A stretch of DNA of 35,123 bases. It comes from Phenylobacterium sp. (GTDB lineage Bacteria > Pseudomonadota > Alphaproteobacteria > Caulobacterales > Caulobacteraceae). The notes below the pieces were generated by a model. That model was given only the letters and a program-made list of their open reading frames with translations, ran no database searches and was not told the origin of the DNA. The position numbers and the translations under genes are program-made. This document shows, one piece after another, positions 8,551 through 15,998 of this stretch. The stretch lies in assembly GCF_030697925.1 (NCBI RefSeq), contig NZ_JAUYOJ010000162.1:1-35123 (forward strand), in the 5' to 3' direction. Within the stretch, counting starts at the first letter, position 1. Every line of letters begins with the position of its first letter.

Positions 8551-9249
8551 CTAGAAGACGGCCTTGACGCCGAGGACGACCCGGCTGTCGTAGATGTCGC
8601 CGAAGCCGTGCTCGTCGGTGTCGTGGTAGCGCAGGTCGAAGCCGACTGTGTCGTTCAGCGCGAAGCCGGCGCCCAGGTTCCAGGTCGTGTAGTCGAACGG
8701 ACCGACAACCTTCTGATGGCCGACCGCGCCCGAGATGGTGACCTTCTCGGCCACCGGGAACGAGCCGTTCACTTCGTAGTAGGTCGCCTCGCCGGTGCCG
8801 CCGAAGAAGTCGTCCGAATAGTAGAAGGCCGCGCCAATGGTGGCCGGGCCAACGGCGCCGGAGCCGGCGAGCTTGTACTCGACATAGTCTTCGTTCGAAC
8901 CGTCGGGCTGGTTCATGTAGCCGTAGTAGACGACGCCCACGTCCAGGGTGACCGGGCCGACCACCGGCTTCACGCCGGCATAGAGGTCGAATTCACCGTC
9001 GGTGCCGTTGCCGAAGTCGACATTGGAAACCCAGGCGCCGGCGTAGCCGATGCCCCAGAGGGTCGTGTCGACGCCCGCGAAGATGGAATAGTTCTCGTCG
9101 GTCTGGCTGACGCCCCGGAACACGTAATCGGTGTTCGCGCCGATGTTGAACGAGAAGTCGAACGGGCTCGCGTCGTCTTGCGCGAAGGCCGCGCCGCCCA
9201 TGGCGACGGAGGCTACGGCGGCCAGAAGCGTGGTCTTGAAGAGTTTCAT
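8551..9249 (-). CDS. TorF-family putative outer-membrane porin
   Basis: A 232-residue protein with a clean Sec signal peptide (MKLFKTTLLAAVASVAMGG..., cleavage likely after AAFA at residue 23). The mature part consists of alternating hydrophobic/polar strands rich in Gly, Tyr and Asp, ending in a C-terminal Phe (VVLGVKAVF), as expected for an outer-membrane beta-barrel. The first strand, with NIGANTDYVFRGVSQT, is the hallmark of the TorF (TIGR02001) family of putative porins common in Caulobacteraceae. I chose ATG 9249 because AGGGGA lies eight bases upstream; an in-frame start at 9288 would place extra charged residues before the signal peptide. It is monocistronic, with a terminator downstream. 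The solute it passes is unknown. Confidence 0.88.
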   Translation of the reverse strand: MKLFKTTLLAAVASVAMGGAAFAQDDASPFDFSFNIGANTDYVFRGVSQTDENYSIFAGVDTTLWGIGYAGAWVSNVDFGNGTDGEFDLYAGVKPVVGPVTLDVGVVYYGYMNQPDGSNEDYVEYKLAGSGAVGPATIGAAFYYSDDFFGGTGEATYYEVNGSFPVAEKVTISGAVGHQKVVGPFDYTTWNLGAGFALNDTVGFDLRYHDTDEHGFGDIYDSRVVLGVKAVF

Positions 9250-9417
9250 TTCGTTTATCCCCTTATTTTTCGATCGAGCTCCGCCCAATCGTCGAGGGAG
9301 ATCGCCACGCGAGCGAGTTCCAGATCAACGCGAGCAGAGCCGATGGATGGCTCTACCTATGCCGTGTTCGATTTTTGAGCGTTAACAGAGTGTGGCGCCG
9401 CGCTTTTAGGCGAAATG

Positions 9418-9437
9418 CTGTGACTTTCCCGTCACAG
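9418..9437. promoter_or_regulatory. inverted repeat CTGTGAC-N6-GTCACAG
   Basis: A perfect 7-bp inverted repeat with a six-base spacer, located between the SDR gene (which ends at 9457, transcribed leftward) and the porin start (9249). It has no T-run on either side, so it is more likely an operator or transcript-end structure than a standard terminator. Confidence 0.35.
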
Positions 9438-9456
9438 GTCGCTCACGCATCACGGC

Positions 9457-10260
9457 TTAACGCATGGAGAGCGGCGCGAAGTGCAGGTGAGTCCCCGCAT
9501 CGACCAGCAGGGTCTCGCCGGTGACGTGGCGCGAGGCGGTCGAGGCCAGGAACACCGCGGCGGCGGCGACGTCCTCGGCGGTGGAGGCGACCTTGAGCGG
9601 GGTGTTGGCCGCGGCGCCGGCGCGGACCTTGGCGGCCTGCTCGGCCCCGACGCCCTTGCCGAACCACGGGGTGTCGATGAAGCCCGGACAGATGGCGTTG
9701 ACCCGGATCTTCGGCGCCAGGGCGCGGGCCAGGGACAGGGTCATGGTGTTCATCGCGCCCTTGGACGCGGCGTAGGGCACCGACGATCCGATCCCCGCGA
9801 CGCCGGCGATCGACGAGGTGTTGACCACCGCGCCAGGCTGCGGGGCGGCCTCCAGCAGGCTGCGGCAGGCCCGCACCATCTGGAAGGCGCCCACCACATT
9901 GACCCCGTACAGGTGTAGGAAATCCTCGGCCGAGACCGCCTCGAGATCGGCGTGGTTGGGGGCGAACTTGGTCACGCCGGCATTGTTGAACAGCGCGTCG
10001 ATCCGGCCGAAGGGCTCGGCGGCCGCGGCGATCCTGCGGCAGTCGGCGTCTAGCGCCACGTCACCCTGGACCAGCACCGCCCTGGCGCCCAGCGTCTCCA
10101 CCAGCCGGCCGGTTTCCTGCGCCTCATCGGCGCTACGGGCATAGTTGATGACCACGGCCGCGGCCCCGCGACCGGCGGTCTCCAAGGCGATCGCCCGGCC
10201 GAGCCCGGTGGAGGCCCCCGTCACCACCACGACGAAGTTCTCGAAATCCTGGCCGGCCAT
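9457..10260 (-). CDS. SDR-family NAD(P)-dependent oxidoreductase
   Basis: A classical 267-residue short-chain dehydrogenase. The cofactor motif TGASTGLG is at residues 14-21, NNAG at 92-95, the catalytic Ser150 lies in NTSSIAG, and Tyr163/Lys167 lie in YAASK. The C-terminal ICPGFIDTPW segment is typical of FabG-like 3-oxoacyl or secondary alcohol reductases. I chose ATG 10260 (GGAG eight bases upstream) because residues before it are not family-like. It is divergent from queF with a short shared intergenic region. Its position gives no pathway hint, so the substrate is unknown. Confidence 0.85.
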   Translation of the reverse strand: MAGQDFENFVVVVTGASTGLGRAIALETAGRGAAAVVINYARSADEAQETGRLVETLGARAVLVQGDVALDADCRRIAAAAEPFGRIDALFNNAGVTKFAPNHADLEAVSAEDFLHLYGVNVVGAFQMVRACRSLLEAAPQPGAVVNTSSIAGVAGIGSSVPYAASKGAMNTMTLSLARALAPKIRVNAICPGFIDTPWFGKGVGAEQAAKVRAGAAANTPLKVASTAEDVAAAAVFLASTASRHVTGETLLVDAGTHLHFAPLSMR

Positions 10261-10354
10261 CGCAGCTTCTCCAATTTGACTTATCGGTATCTGTCTTGCC
10301 CCACTGTCGGCCGCCTTGGTTGCCGGGCGCAAGCCCAAGGGCTACATCGCCGCC

Positions 10355-10810
10355 ATGGACGAGACGCATCTGACCCAGCTGGGCCGCGAGGTCCGCGGCT
10401 TCGACAGTCCCGAAGCCGCCGTGCTGGAGCGCGTGCCCAATCCGCAGGCCGACGTGCTGTACCTGGCGCGGTTCACCGCGCCGGAGTTCACCTCGCTATG
10501 CCCGGTGACCGGGCAGCCGGATTTCGCACACCTGGTGATCGACTACGCGCCCGGCGACTGGCTGATCGAATCGAAGTCACTGAAGCTCTATCTCGGCGCC
10601 TTCCGCGATCACGGGGCGTTCCACGAAGACTGCACCGTGGCCATCGGACGAAGGATCGTGGAAGTGGCGGCGCCGCGATGGCTGCGGATCGGCGGCTACT
10701 GGTTCCCGCGCGGCGGCATCCCCATCGATGTCTTCTGGCAGACGGGACCGGCGCCGGACGGGTTGTGGATTCCCGACCAGGGCGTTGCGCCCTATCGTGG
10801 ACGGGGCTGA
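10355..10810 (+). CDS. queF: NADPH-dependent 7-cyano-7-deazaguanine reductase QueF
   Basis: A 151-residue T-fold enzyme of the short (unimodular) QueF type, which reduces the nitrile of preQ0 to preQ1 in queuosine biosynthesis. The catalytic Cys49 lies in [13 protein letters not shown] with Asp56 seven residues later, the same spacing as the catalytic pair of characterised QueF enzymes. The substrate-binding [21 protein letters not shown] region follows in order. I chose ATG 10355; an in-frame TTG at 10316 would add 13 residues, and neither has a strong ribosome site. No other queuosine genes are nearby. Confidence 0.93.
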   Translation: MDETHLTQLGREVRGFDSPEAAVLERVPNPQADVLYLARFTAPEFTSLCPVTGQPDFAHLVIDYAPGDWLIESKSLKLYLGAFRDHGAFHEDCTVAIGRRIVEVAAPRWLRIGGYWFPRGGIPIDVFWQTGPAPDGLWIPDQGVAPYRGRG

Positions 10811-11100
10811 TTCAGAATTCGACGTTTGGAAGAGTTAATGATTTGAGATCGAACGGTTAGTTTGATCCCGAAATTCGTGTCGCCGGAAGTATTCGCATTT
10901 CCGAATACAACCCTCGATCACTCTCCACCTAAGCGCGCCGGTTGCTAAGGCGGCGAGCTTGGCTGTGACGGAGTCGGCGTCGACTAGCCGACAGGGGTGC
11001 GGTGTGCTATTACGACATCGCCCATCTCTCCTCGGGCGTGTCACACTTCAGGCCGGGCGGCGCGCCATCGCCGTCCGGCCGTCGTGTATCTGGCGCGCGC
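10811..11100. other. gene-free stretch between queF and the nitroreductase gene
   Basis: These 290 nt contain no convincing gene. The first 100 nt are distinctly AT-richer than the surroundings. Two hairpin-like repeats are visible: GTATTCG-N6-CGAATAC at 10889-10908 and GTCGGC-N8-GCCGAC at 10973-10992. Neither is followed by a T-run. The two flanking genes converge here, so these may be transcript-end structures. Confidence 0.4.
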
Positions 11101-11712
11101 TCACGGCCGCCAGAGGGTGGTCAGCGCCGTGGGATCGGGGCGTTCACGCTCCAGCGGCGGCTCCTTGGGCGTGCCCAGCAGGATGAACCCCGCGACCCGT
11201 TCGCCCTCCGCAACGCCAAGCAGAGCCTTGGCTTGCGCGTCATAAGCGTACCAGTCGGTGATCCAGTTCGCGCCATAGCCCAGGGCTTGAGCGGCATAGA
11301 GCAATGTGGTGCAGGCCGCCCCGGCGGAGAGCTCCTGCTCCCACATGGGGATCTCGTGTTCGACGGCCCGCGAGACCACCGCGATTCCGGCCGGCGGGAG
11401 CTTGAGTTTGGCCAGTTTGGCCGCAGCGCGCGGGTCGTTGCGGCCCTCGGCCAAGGCCTCCAGCTTGGCCGCAAAGGCCGCCTTGCCGGTTGAATCGAGG
11501 ATAATGAACCGCCAGGGCGACAACTTCCCGTGATCGGGCACCCGGCAGGCCAGGCCGATCAGGGCGGCGATCTCATCGGGGCTGGGACCAGGCTCGGCCA
11601 GGGTCACGGCCGAGGACGATCTGCGGCGGGCCAGGAAGTCCAGGACCTGCGGATGCGGCGGCTGTTCGACGGGGGTCCCGAAGAGCGGCGTGGGGGGGAG
11701 AGCGACGGTCAC
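11101..11712 (-). CDS. nitroreductase-family protein (YdjA-like)
   Basis: A 203-residue FMN-dependent oxidoreductase of the small YdjA-like group. It has the FMN-contacting RRRSSSAVTL at about residues 29-38 and the CRVPDHGKLSPWRF segment near 57-70 typical of this group. It also has the central GAACTTLLYAAQALGYGANW helix and a C-terminal GFILLGTPKE strand. These enzymes reduce nitroaromatics or quinone-like compounds with NAD(P)H; the natural substrate is unknown. I chose GTG 11712, with GAGG upstream; an in-frame TTG at 11781 would read through a palindromic promoter element. It is transcribed divergently from the NUDIX gene. Confidence 0.85.
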   Translation of the reverse strand: MTVALPPTPLFGTPVEQPPHPQVLDFLARRRSSSAVTLAEPGPSPDEIAALIGLACRVPDHGKLSPWRFIILDSTGKAAFAAKLEALAEGRNDPRAAAKLAKLKLPPAGIAVVSRAVEHEIPMWEQELSAGAACTTLLYAAQALGYGANWITDWYAYDAQAKALLGVAEGERVAGFILLGTPKEPPLERERPDPTALTTLWRP

Positions 11713-11740
11713 GTCCAGGCGCCTCGTTAGGAAAACCGAG

Positions 11741-11754
11741 AGGGGATATCCCCT
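11741..11754. promoter_or_regulatory. 14-bp perfect palindrome in divergent promoter
   Basis: AGGGGATATCCCCT is a perfect palindrome centred in the 83-nt space between the start codons of the nitroreductase (-) and NUDIX (+) genes, about 30-40 nt from each. Its position and symmetry fit an operator for a dimeric regulator acting on one or both genes. Confidence 0.45.
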
Positions 11755-11795
11755 ATTGGGCTTTGGGCGGTCGTCTCGCAAGGCTAGTTGAGAAT

Positions 11796-12410
11796 ATGTC
11801 GCAAAAACCCGACTGGCTGGTCGCGCACGGAACGCCCTGGAAGAGGGGTGAGCCCAAGCGAGTCTACGACAATCCCTGGATCAGCGTCACCGAGCAGACG
11901 GCGATCGCGCCCACCGGCCAGCCGGCGCTGTACGGGTTGGTGGCCTTCAAGAACCGCGCCCTGGCCATCCTGCCGCTGCACGAGGACGGGACGGTGACCC
12001 TGGTGGGCCAGAACCGCTTCCCCTTCGCCGACTACAGCTGGGAAATCCCGGAAGGCGGCGGGCCGCTCGACGAGGCGCCGCTGGAAGGCGCCAAGCGCGA
12101 GCTGCTGGAGGAGACGGGCCTGGCCGCCGCCGATTGGATGGAGGTGCTGCGGATGCAGCTCTCCAACTCGGTCACCGACGAACTGGCGATCGGCTATCTG
12201 GCCACCGGCCTGACCCGGGTGGCGGCCGAGCCGCGGGGCGACGCCACCGAGGACATCGCTCGGGTCCGGGCCCCGTTCCGCGAAATCCTCGACGCCGCGA
12301 TGGCGGGACACATTCAGGACGCCCTGACGGTGGCGATGCTGCTTCGGGGTTACCATATGGCTCGGGAAGGGCTTTTGCCGGACGCGCTCGCGCGCGCCAT
12401 GATAGGATAG
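11796..12410 (+). CDS. NUDIX hydrolase
   Basis: A 204-residue NUDIX protein. The full signature Gx5Ex7REUxEExGU is present, with GGGPLDE followed by AKRELLEETGL at about residues 88-110. The preceding beta-strands and the EIPEGG lead-in resemble ADP-ribose/ADP-sugar pyrophosphatases, which hydrolyse nucleoside diphosphate-linked compounds with Mg2+. I chose ATG 11796 over an upstream TTG at 11763; the ribosome site is weak in both cases. The gene ends nine bases before cysE and is probably co-transcribed with it. Substrate identity cannot be read from the sequence. Confidence 0.88.
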   Translation: MSQKPDWLVAHGTPWKRGEPKRVYDNPWISVTEQTAIAPTGQPALYGLVAFKNRALAILPLHEDGTVTLVGQNRFPFADYSWEIPEGGGPLDEAPLEGAKRELLEETGLAAADWMEVLRMQLSNSVTDELAIGYLATGLTRVAAEPRGDATEDIARVRAPFREILDAAMAGHIQDALTVAMLLRGYHMAREGLLPDALARAMIG

Positions 12411-12419
12411 GGAGCCGCG

Positions 12420-13268
12420 ATGGGACGGGAGGAGCCTTTGAGCCAACGTCTGGAAGTCATCGAGTTCGGCGCGCCGCCGCCGGTCTGGCCGTCGCTGCGC
12501 ATGGAAGCCGAGCGCGCCGCCAAGGCCGAGCCGGCGCTCGCCTCGCTGCTGAACGCCGTGGTGCTGAGCCACGAGGACCTGGGCGCGGCCCTATCCTATC
12601 AGCTCGCCCGCAAGCTGGGCGATCAGGAACTGCGGGCTATGAGCCTGCGCGAACTGGCCGACACGGCCTACCGCAAGCAGCCGGAACTGGTGGACACGGC
12701 CGAGGCTGATCTGCGCGCCGTGTTCGAGCGCGATCCGGCCTGCAAGGGCTATGTCCAGCCGTTCCTGTTCTTCAAGGGCTTCCAGGCCCTACAGACCCAG
12801 CGCGTGGCGCATTGGCTCTGGCACCAGGGCCGCGAAACCATCGCCCTCTACCTGCAGAGCCGCATGTCGGAGGTGTTCCAAGTGGACATCCATCCGGCCA
12901 CCAAGATCGGCTCCGGTGTCTTCATCGACCACGGCACGGGGATCGTCATCGGCGAGACCGCGGTGATCGGCGACGACGTCTCGCTGCTGCAGGACGTGAC
13001 CTTGGGCGGCACCGGCGCCGAGCGCGGCGACCGCCACCCGAAGATCGGCAAGGGTGTGCTGCTGGGCGCCGGCGCCAAGGTGCTGGGCAATATCGTCATC
13101 GGCGACTACGCCAAGATCGCCTCGGGTTCGGTGGTGCTGAAGCCCGTGCCCGCCGGCTGCACGGCCGCGGGCGTCCCTGCGCGCCTGGTCAACTGCCCGA
13201 CCTGCGAGGAGCCGGCGCGCAGCATGGACCACACCCTGGCCGAGGCGGTCTACGACTACGTGATCTGA
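12420..13268 (+). CDS. cysE: serine O-acetyltransferase
   Basis: A 282-residue serine acetyltransferase that makes O-acetylserine from serine and acetyl-CoA, the first step of cysteine synthesis. The N-terminal helical domain (about 1-150) is followed by a left-handed beta-helix of hexapeptide repeats. This carries DIHPATKIGSGVFIDHGTG, GETAVIGDDVSLLQDVTLGG and GDRHPKIGKGVLLGAGAKVLG, with the active-site Asp/His pair in the last two blocks. The C-terminal tail after AAGVPARLV is about 30 residues, longer than the minimal feedback-inhibition tail. The start ATG has AGGGAG upstream. It follows the NUDIX gene closely and its last 13 nt overlap the convergent MFS gene. Confidence 0.92.
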   Translation: MGREEPLSQRLEVIEFGAPPPVWPSLRMEAERAAKAEPALASLLNAVVLSHEDLGAALSYQLARKLGDQELRAMSLRELADTAYRKQPELVDTAEADLRAVFERDPACKGYVQPFLFFKGFQALQTQRVAHWLWHQGRETIALYLQSRMSEVFQVDIHPATKIGSGVFIDHGTGIVIGETAVIGDDVSLLQDVTLGGTGAERGDRHPKIGKGVLLGAGAKVLGNIVIGDYAKIASGSVVLKPVPAGCTAAGVPARLVNCPTCEEPARSMDHTLAEAVYDYVI

Positions 13269-14416
13269 GCCGCGGCGAGGTCGGTCGCCCGGTAGTAACG
13301 CCGCAGCAGGAAGAGCGCCGCGGCGGTCCCCGCCAGGGAGATCAGGATCGCCACCGACATCGGCGCGCCCAGGGCCAGCAGTCCCGCGGCGACAAGGCAT
13401 CCGGCAGCCCCACCAACGTCCCAACCGGCTTCCGTAGCGATGTGGAAGCGCAGCGTGCAGGGCGAGGCCTGGGCCTGATTGTAGACCGCAGTCATGATGG
13501 TGGGCGTGTAGATGGCCACAACCAGGGCGCCGGCGGCGTTTGCCGCCACCGCCAGGGCGGGATCGCCGTAGCCCGCGGCGCGCGCCAGTATGGTCGCCGC
13601 AGCCGTCCCGGCCGCCAGCCAGACGATCCAGCGGCCATGGCCCGCGTCGATGAACCGACCCAGCAACAGGCCGGTGATGGCGCCCGCCACGGCGGCGATC
13701 GCCATCGCGCCGCCAAACGCCGTGAAGCTCTCGCCCAGCGAGAGGAAGAGCGCGATCTGCCAGACGAAGTGGTAGCCGGACGCGACCCACCCGTCGGCGG
13801 CGAGCATCAGCGTGCCGGGGAGGGCGGCGCGCAGGGATCCGGGCGCGTCGTCCAGGACGGCGACGTTCGGCGTCCTGAGCAGCGGCAGGGCCGACAGCAT
13901 CAGCACCAGCGCGGTCACCCCGAACGTGGTTCGGGGCCCGAGCGTCACCAGGGCCCAGCCGGTGAGGAGAGGTGCGACGATCCCCACGAGCGCGGCCACG
14001 GCTTCGCGGGCCCCGATCTGGTGGCCGCGGTGCTCGGCGTCCCCAAGCGACGCGAAATAGGCGTGGTAGGAAGTCCAGTAGAAGGTGTCCCCCACCGACG
14101 AGACGACGCACAGGGCCACGAGCGCCCAGCCGACTCCGTCCACCTCAGCCAGTAGTGGGTACTGCAGCGCTGTCAGGATCGTGCCGGCGATGACCAGGGG
14201 CTTGAGCCCGAAACGCTTGCCGAGCGGCAGGACAAACGGCCGGATGCAGAACCGACCAATCAGGATCGCGGCCAAGGCGCTGAGCACGCCTGGCGCCGGC
14301 ACGCCGGCCCGCAACAGGAAGACGGCGAAGAACGCGCCGCCGCCGCTGAGCGCCAGCGCGTGGACGCCGTAGTGCAGGTTGAGGAGATTGACTGTCGTGT
14401 TGCGAAAGAACGCCAT
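13256..14416 (-). CDS. MFS transporter
   Basis: A 386-residue integral membrane protein with about twelve hydrophobic helices. A central loop (about residues 180-200, LRTPNVAVLDDAPGSLR) separates two six-helix halves, the layout of the major facilitator superfamily. The RFCIRPFVLPLGKRFG stretch between helices 2 and 3 resembles the MFS loop 2-3 motif. ATG 14416 begins the protein, with helix 1 following after about 15 residues. It overlaps the end of cysE by 13 nt tail to tail. The transported compound is unknown, and nothing nearby identifies it. Confidence 0.82.
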   Translation of the reverse strand: MAFFRNTTVNLLNLHYGVHALALSGGGAFFAVFLLRAGVPAPGVLSALAAILIGRFCIRPFVLPLGKRFGLKPLVIAGTILTALQYPLLAEVDGVGWALVALCVVSSVGDTFYWTSYHAYFASLGDAEHRGHQIGAREAVAALVGIVAPLLTGWALVTLGPRTTFGVTALVLMLSALPLLRTPNVAVLDDAPGSLRAALPGTLMLAADGWVASGYHFVWQIALFLSLGESFTAFGGAMAIAAVAGAITGLLLGRFIDAGHGRWIVWLAAGTAAATILARAAGYGDPALAVAANAAGALVVAIYTPTIMTAVYNQAQASPCTLRFHIATEAGWDVGGAAGCLVAAGLLALGAPMSVAILISLAGTAAALFLLRRYYRATDLAAAQIT

Positions 14417-14541
14417 GTGGCTCGGGCCCGAATATCCAGGAGAAGATCAACGAAAGGCGCCTTCGCGGGCCTAGGCCTGCGAACGACCAGTCCTGTGTGT
14501 TGATCAGCCGGCCACTGAGTGGGTTCTTCCGTGGTTCAGGT

Positions 14542-14580
14542 GTTTCGCCGCGAACAGCTTAGGCCCCGGGGAGGCGAAAC
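14542..14580. repeat. inverted repeat just after the GH84 stop codon
   Basis: GTTTCGCC (14542-14549) and GGCGAAAC (14573-14580) are perfect inverted repeats separated by 23 nt containing a GC-rich core, and the flanking AGG/CCT bases extend the pairing around a bulge. The structure directly follows the GH84 stop codon on the - strand. It lacks a T-run and may be a transcript-end or REP-like element. Confidence 0.35.
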
Positions 14581-14581
14581 C

Positions 14582-15652
14582 TCAAGAGGCGTCCATCTCG
14601 GCCTGGGTGACGCGATAGGCGCCGTCCAGCCAGGCCAGGACCTCGCGCGCGCCCGGATGGTCGAAGCCCTCATAGCGGGCCCGCATGCGCCGCACGTTCT
14701 CTTCGGTCAGCCGGTCGAGGCCGAAACCCTGGACCTGGGTGAGGTTGAGCTGCAGGGCCGCGGCCAGACCCTCGCCCAGCACCTCCGCGGCGGCGCGCGC
14801 GAAGGCGGCGCCGTATTCGTAGGCTGCGCCCTCGAGATAGCTTTCGGCCAGGGTGATGGCGGGAATCTGCGACAGCATCGGCTGCAGGGCGGGATTGACC
14901 GCGTGGGCCGAGAGGCGGGTCCCGATCTCAGCCGGCCGGCCGGTGAAGGCGCGGACGTGCAGGAAGGGCGACATCAGCGGGCCGTCGTTGACGGGATAGT
15001 TGTCCCAAAGGAAGGGCTTGCGACGCAGCTTCCGCTCTACCCGCGCCAAGTGGCCCACGCTGTATTCGCGCGAGCAGACCTCCTCGCCGGTCCAGAACAC
15101 CTCGATCGCCGGATCGAGTCCCGCGCCCAGATCCTCCAGGTAGTTCTCCGGCCGCTGGCCGAACACCCGGTCCAGGATCGGGTCGTCCGTATAGTAGGAC
15201 GGGCAGACGATGAGGCGCGTGGCGGTGGTGCGTTCGGCGATCCAGTGGACGATGCGGCTCTGGTTCCGCGCCAGGTCGGGCAGGTCGCCCCGCATGTCGT
15301 CGAACAGGATGGCTAGGTCGTCGAGGCCGAGGCTCTCCAGGTGCTGGAGCTTGGCGGCGAGGGCGGCCTGGGCTTCCGTCCCGAAGTCCCGGTAGATCTC
15401 GTAGGGGCTGAGGCCCACGCCGAACCGGACGCCCAGGCCGCGGCAATGGGCCGAGAAGGCGGCGAGCTCATCGGCTGCCTCGGCGGGATGGAGTTCCTGC
15501 CACCGGCGACGCAGGAAGGGATCGGCCTTGGGCGCATAGATGTGGAAGCCGTAGCCGTGCGTGGAGAGCTTCGAGATCACGTCCCGCCGCGCCGCCCAGG
15601 ACCAGGGCTTGCCGTAATAGCCTTCGATCAGTCCCAGTTCGACGCCAGCCAC
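14582..15652 (-). CDS. GH84 beta-N-acetylglucosaminidase domain protein (O-GlcNAcase-like)
   Basis: A 356-residue protein made almost wholly of the GH84 catalytic barrel, the family of human and bacterial O-GlcNAcases that use substrate-assisted catalysis by two adjacent aspartates. It begins ELGLIEGYYGKPW (strand 1) and continues with GYGFHIYAPKADP (33-45) and the catalytic pair Asp118-Asp119 in LAILFDDM. PSYYTDDPILDR and VFWTGEEVCSREY come next, then the conserved FLWDNYPVNDG. The start is GTG 15652 with GGGGAG six bases upstream; further upstream the frame is not protein-like. There is no signal peptide, so unlike the secreted GH84 enzymes of gut and pathogenic bacteria it should be cytosolic. 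The C-terminal third is helical. It is transcribed divergently from the DUF3126 gene. Confidence 0.9.
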   Translation of the reverse strand: MAGVELGLIEGYYGKPWSWAARRDVISKLSTHGYGFHIYAPKADPFLRRRWQELHPAEAADELAAFSAHCRGLGVRFGVGLSPYEIYRDFGTEAQAALAAKLQHLESLGLDDLAILFDDMRGDLPDLARNQSRIVHWIAERTTATRLIVCPSYYTDDPILDRVFGQRPENYLEDLGAGLDPAIEVFWTGEEVCSREYSVGHLARVERKLRRKPFLWDNYPVNDGPLMSPFLHVRAFTGRPAEIGTRLSAHAVNPALQPMLSQIPAITLAESYLEGAAYEYGAAFARAAAEVLGEGLAAALQLNLTQVQGFGLDRLTEENVRRMRARYEGFDHPGAREVLAWLDGAYRVTQAEMDAS

Positions 15653-15788
15653 GCCTGTCTCCCCGCCTTGATTTGCAGGCAGACTAAACGCGCCCGCCGC
15701 CGCGTCCCCAGCTTTTTCCCGCCCAGACGCTTTCACGCCACGCGCAAAGCGCGCTAGGTTCCGGCCGAAATTGACGCAGGAGCACGGC

Positions 15789-15998
15789 GTGCTGGACGAA
15801 AAGACTATCCGCAAGATCGAAGGCCACCTGCGCGGCACCTTCGCCAATGCGCGGATCACCCTGACGCCCCGCCCCAAGCAGAAGGATTCCGCCGAGGTCT
15901 ATGTCGGTGAGGAGTTCATCGGCGTGGTGTTCGAGGACGAGGACGGCGACGGCTCGTTCATGTTCGAGATGGCGATCCTGGCGGAAGACCTGCCCTAG
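15789..15998 (+). CDS. DUF3126 family protein
   Basis: A 69-residue acidic protein beginning MLDEKTIRKIEGHLRG. Its continuous pattern of a short N-terminal helix, then beta-strands TLTPRPKQKDSAEVYVG and EEFIGVVFEDEDGDGSF, matches the small alphaproteobacterial DUF3126 family of unknown function. The start is GTG 15789 because AGGAG lies six bases upstream; a TTG at 15771 is possible. There are no membrane segments or cysteines. The stop codon is shared in a CTAG overlap with the convergent SPFH gene. Confidence 0.85.
   Translation: MLDEKTIRKIEGHLRGTFANARITLTPRPKQKDSAEVYVGEEFIGVVFEDEDGDGSFMFEMAILAEDLP

Noticed and set aside
9418..9437. Canonical CRP site
   Set aside because: The spacing between TGTGA and TCACA is eight, not six, bases.
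10835..11044. 69-residue open frame on the - strand between queF and the nitroreductase gene
   Set aside because: No ribosome site, unusual composition, and no homology I recognise; it spans two hairpins.
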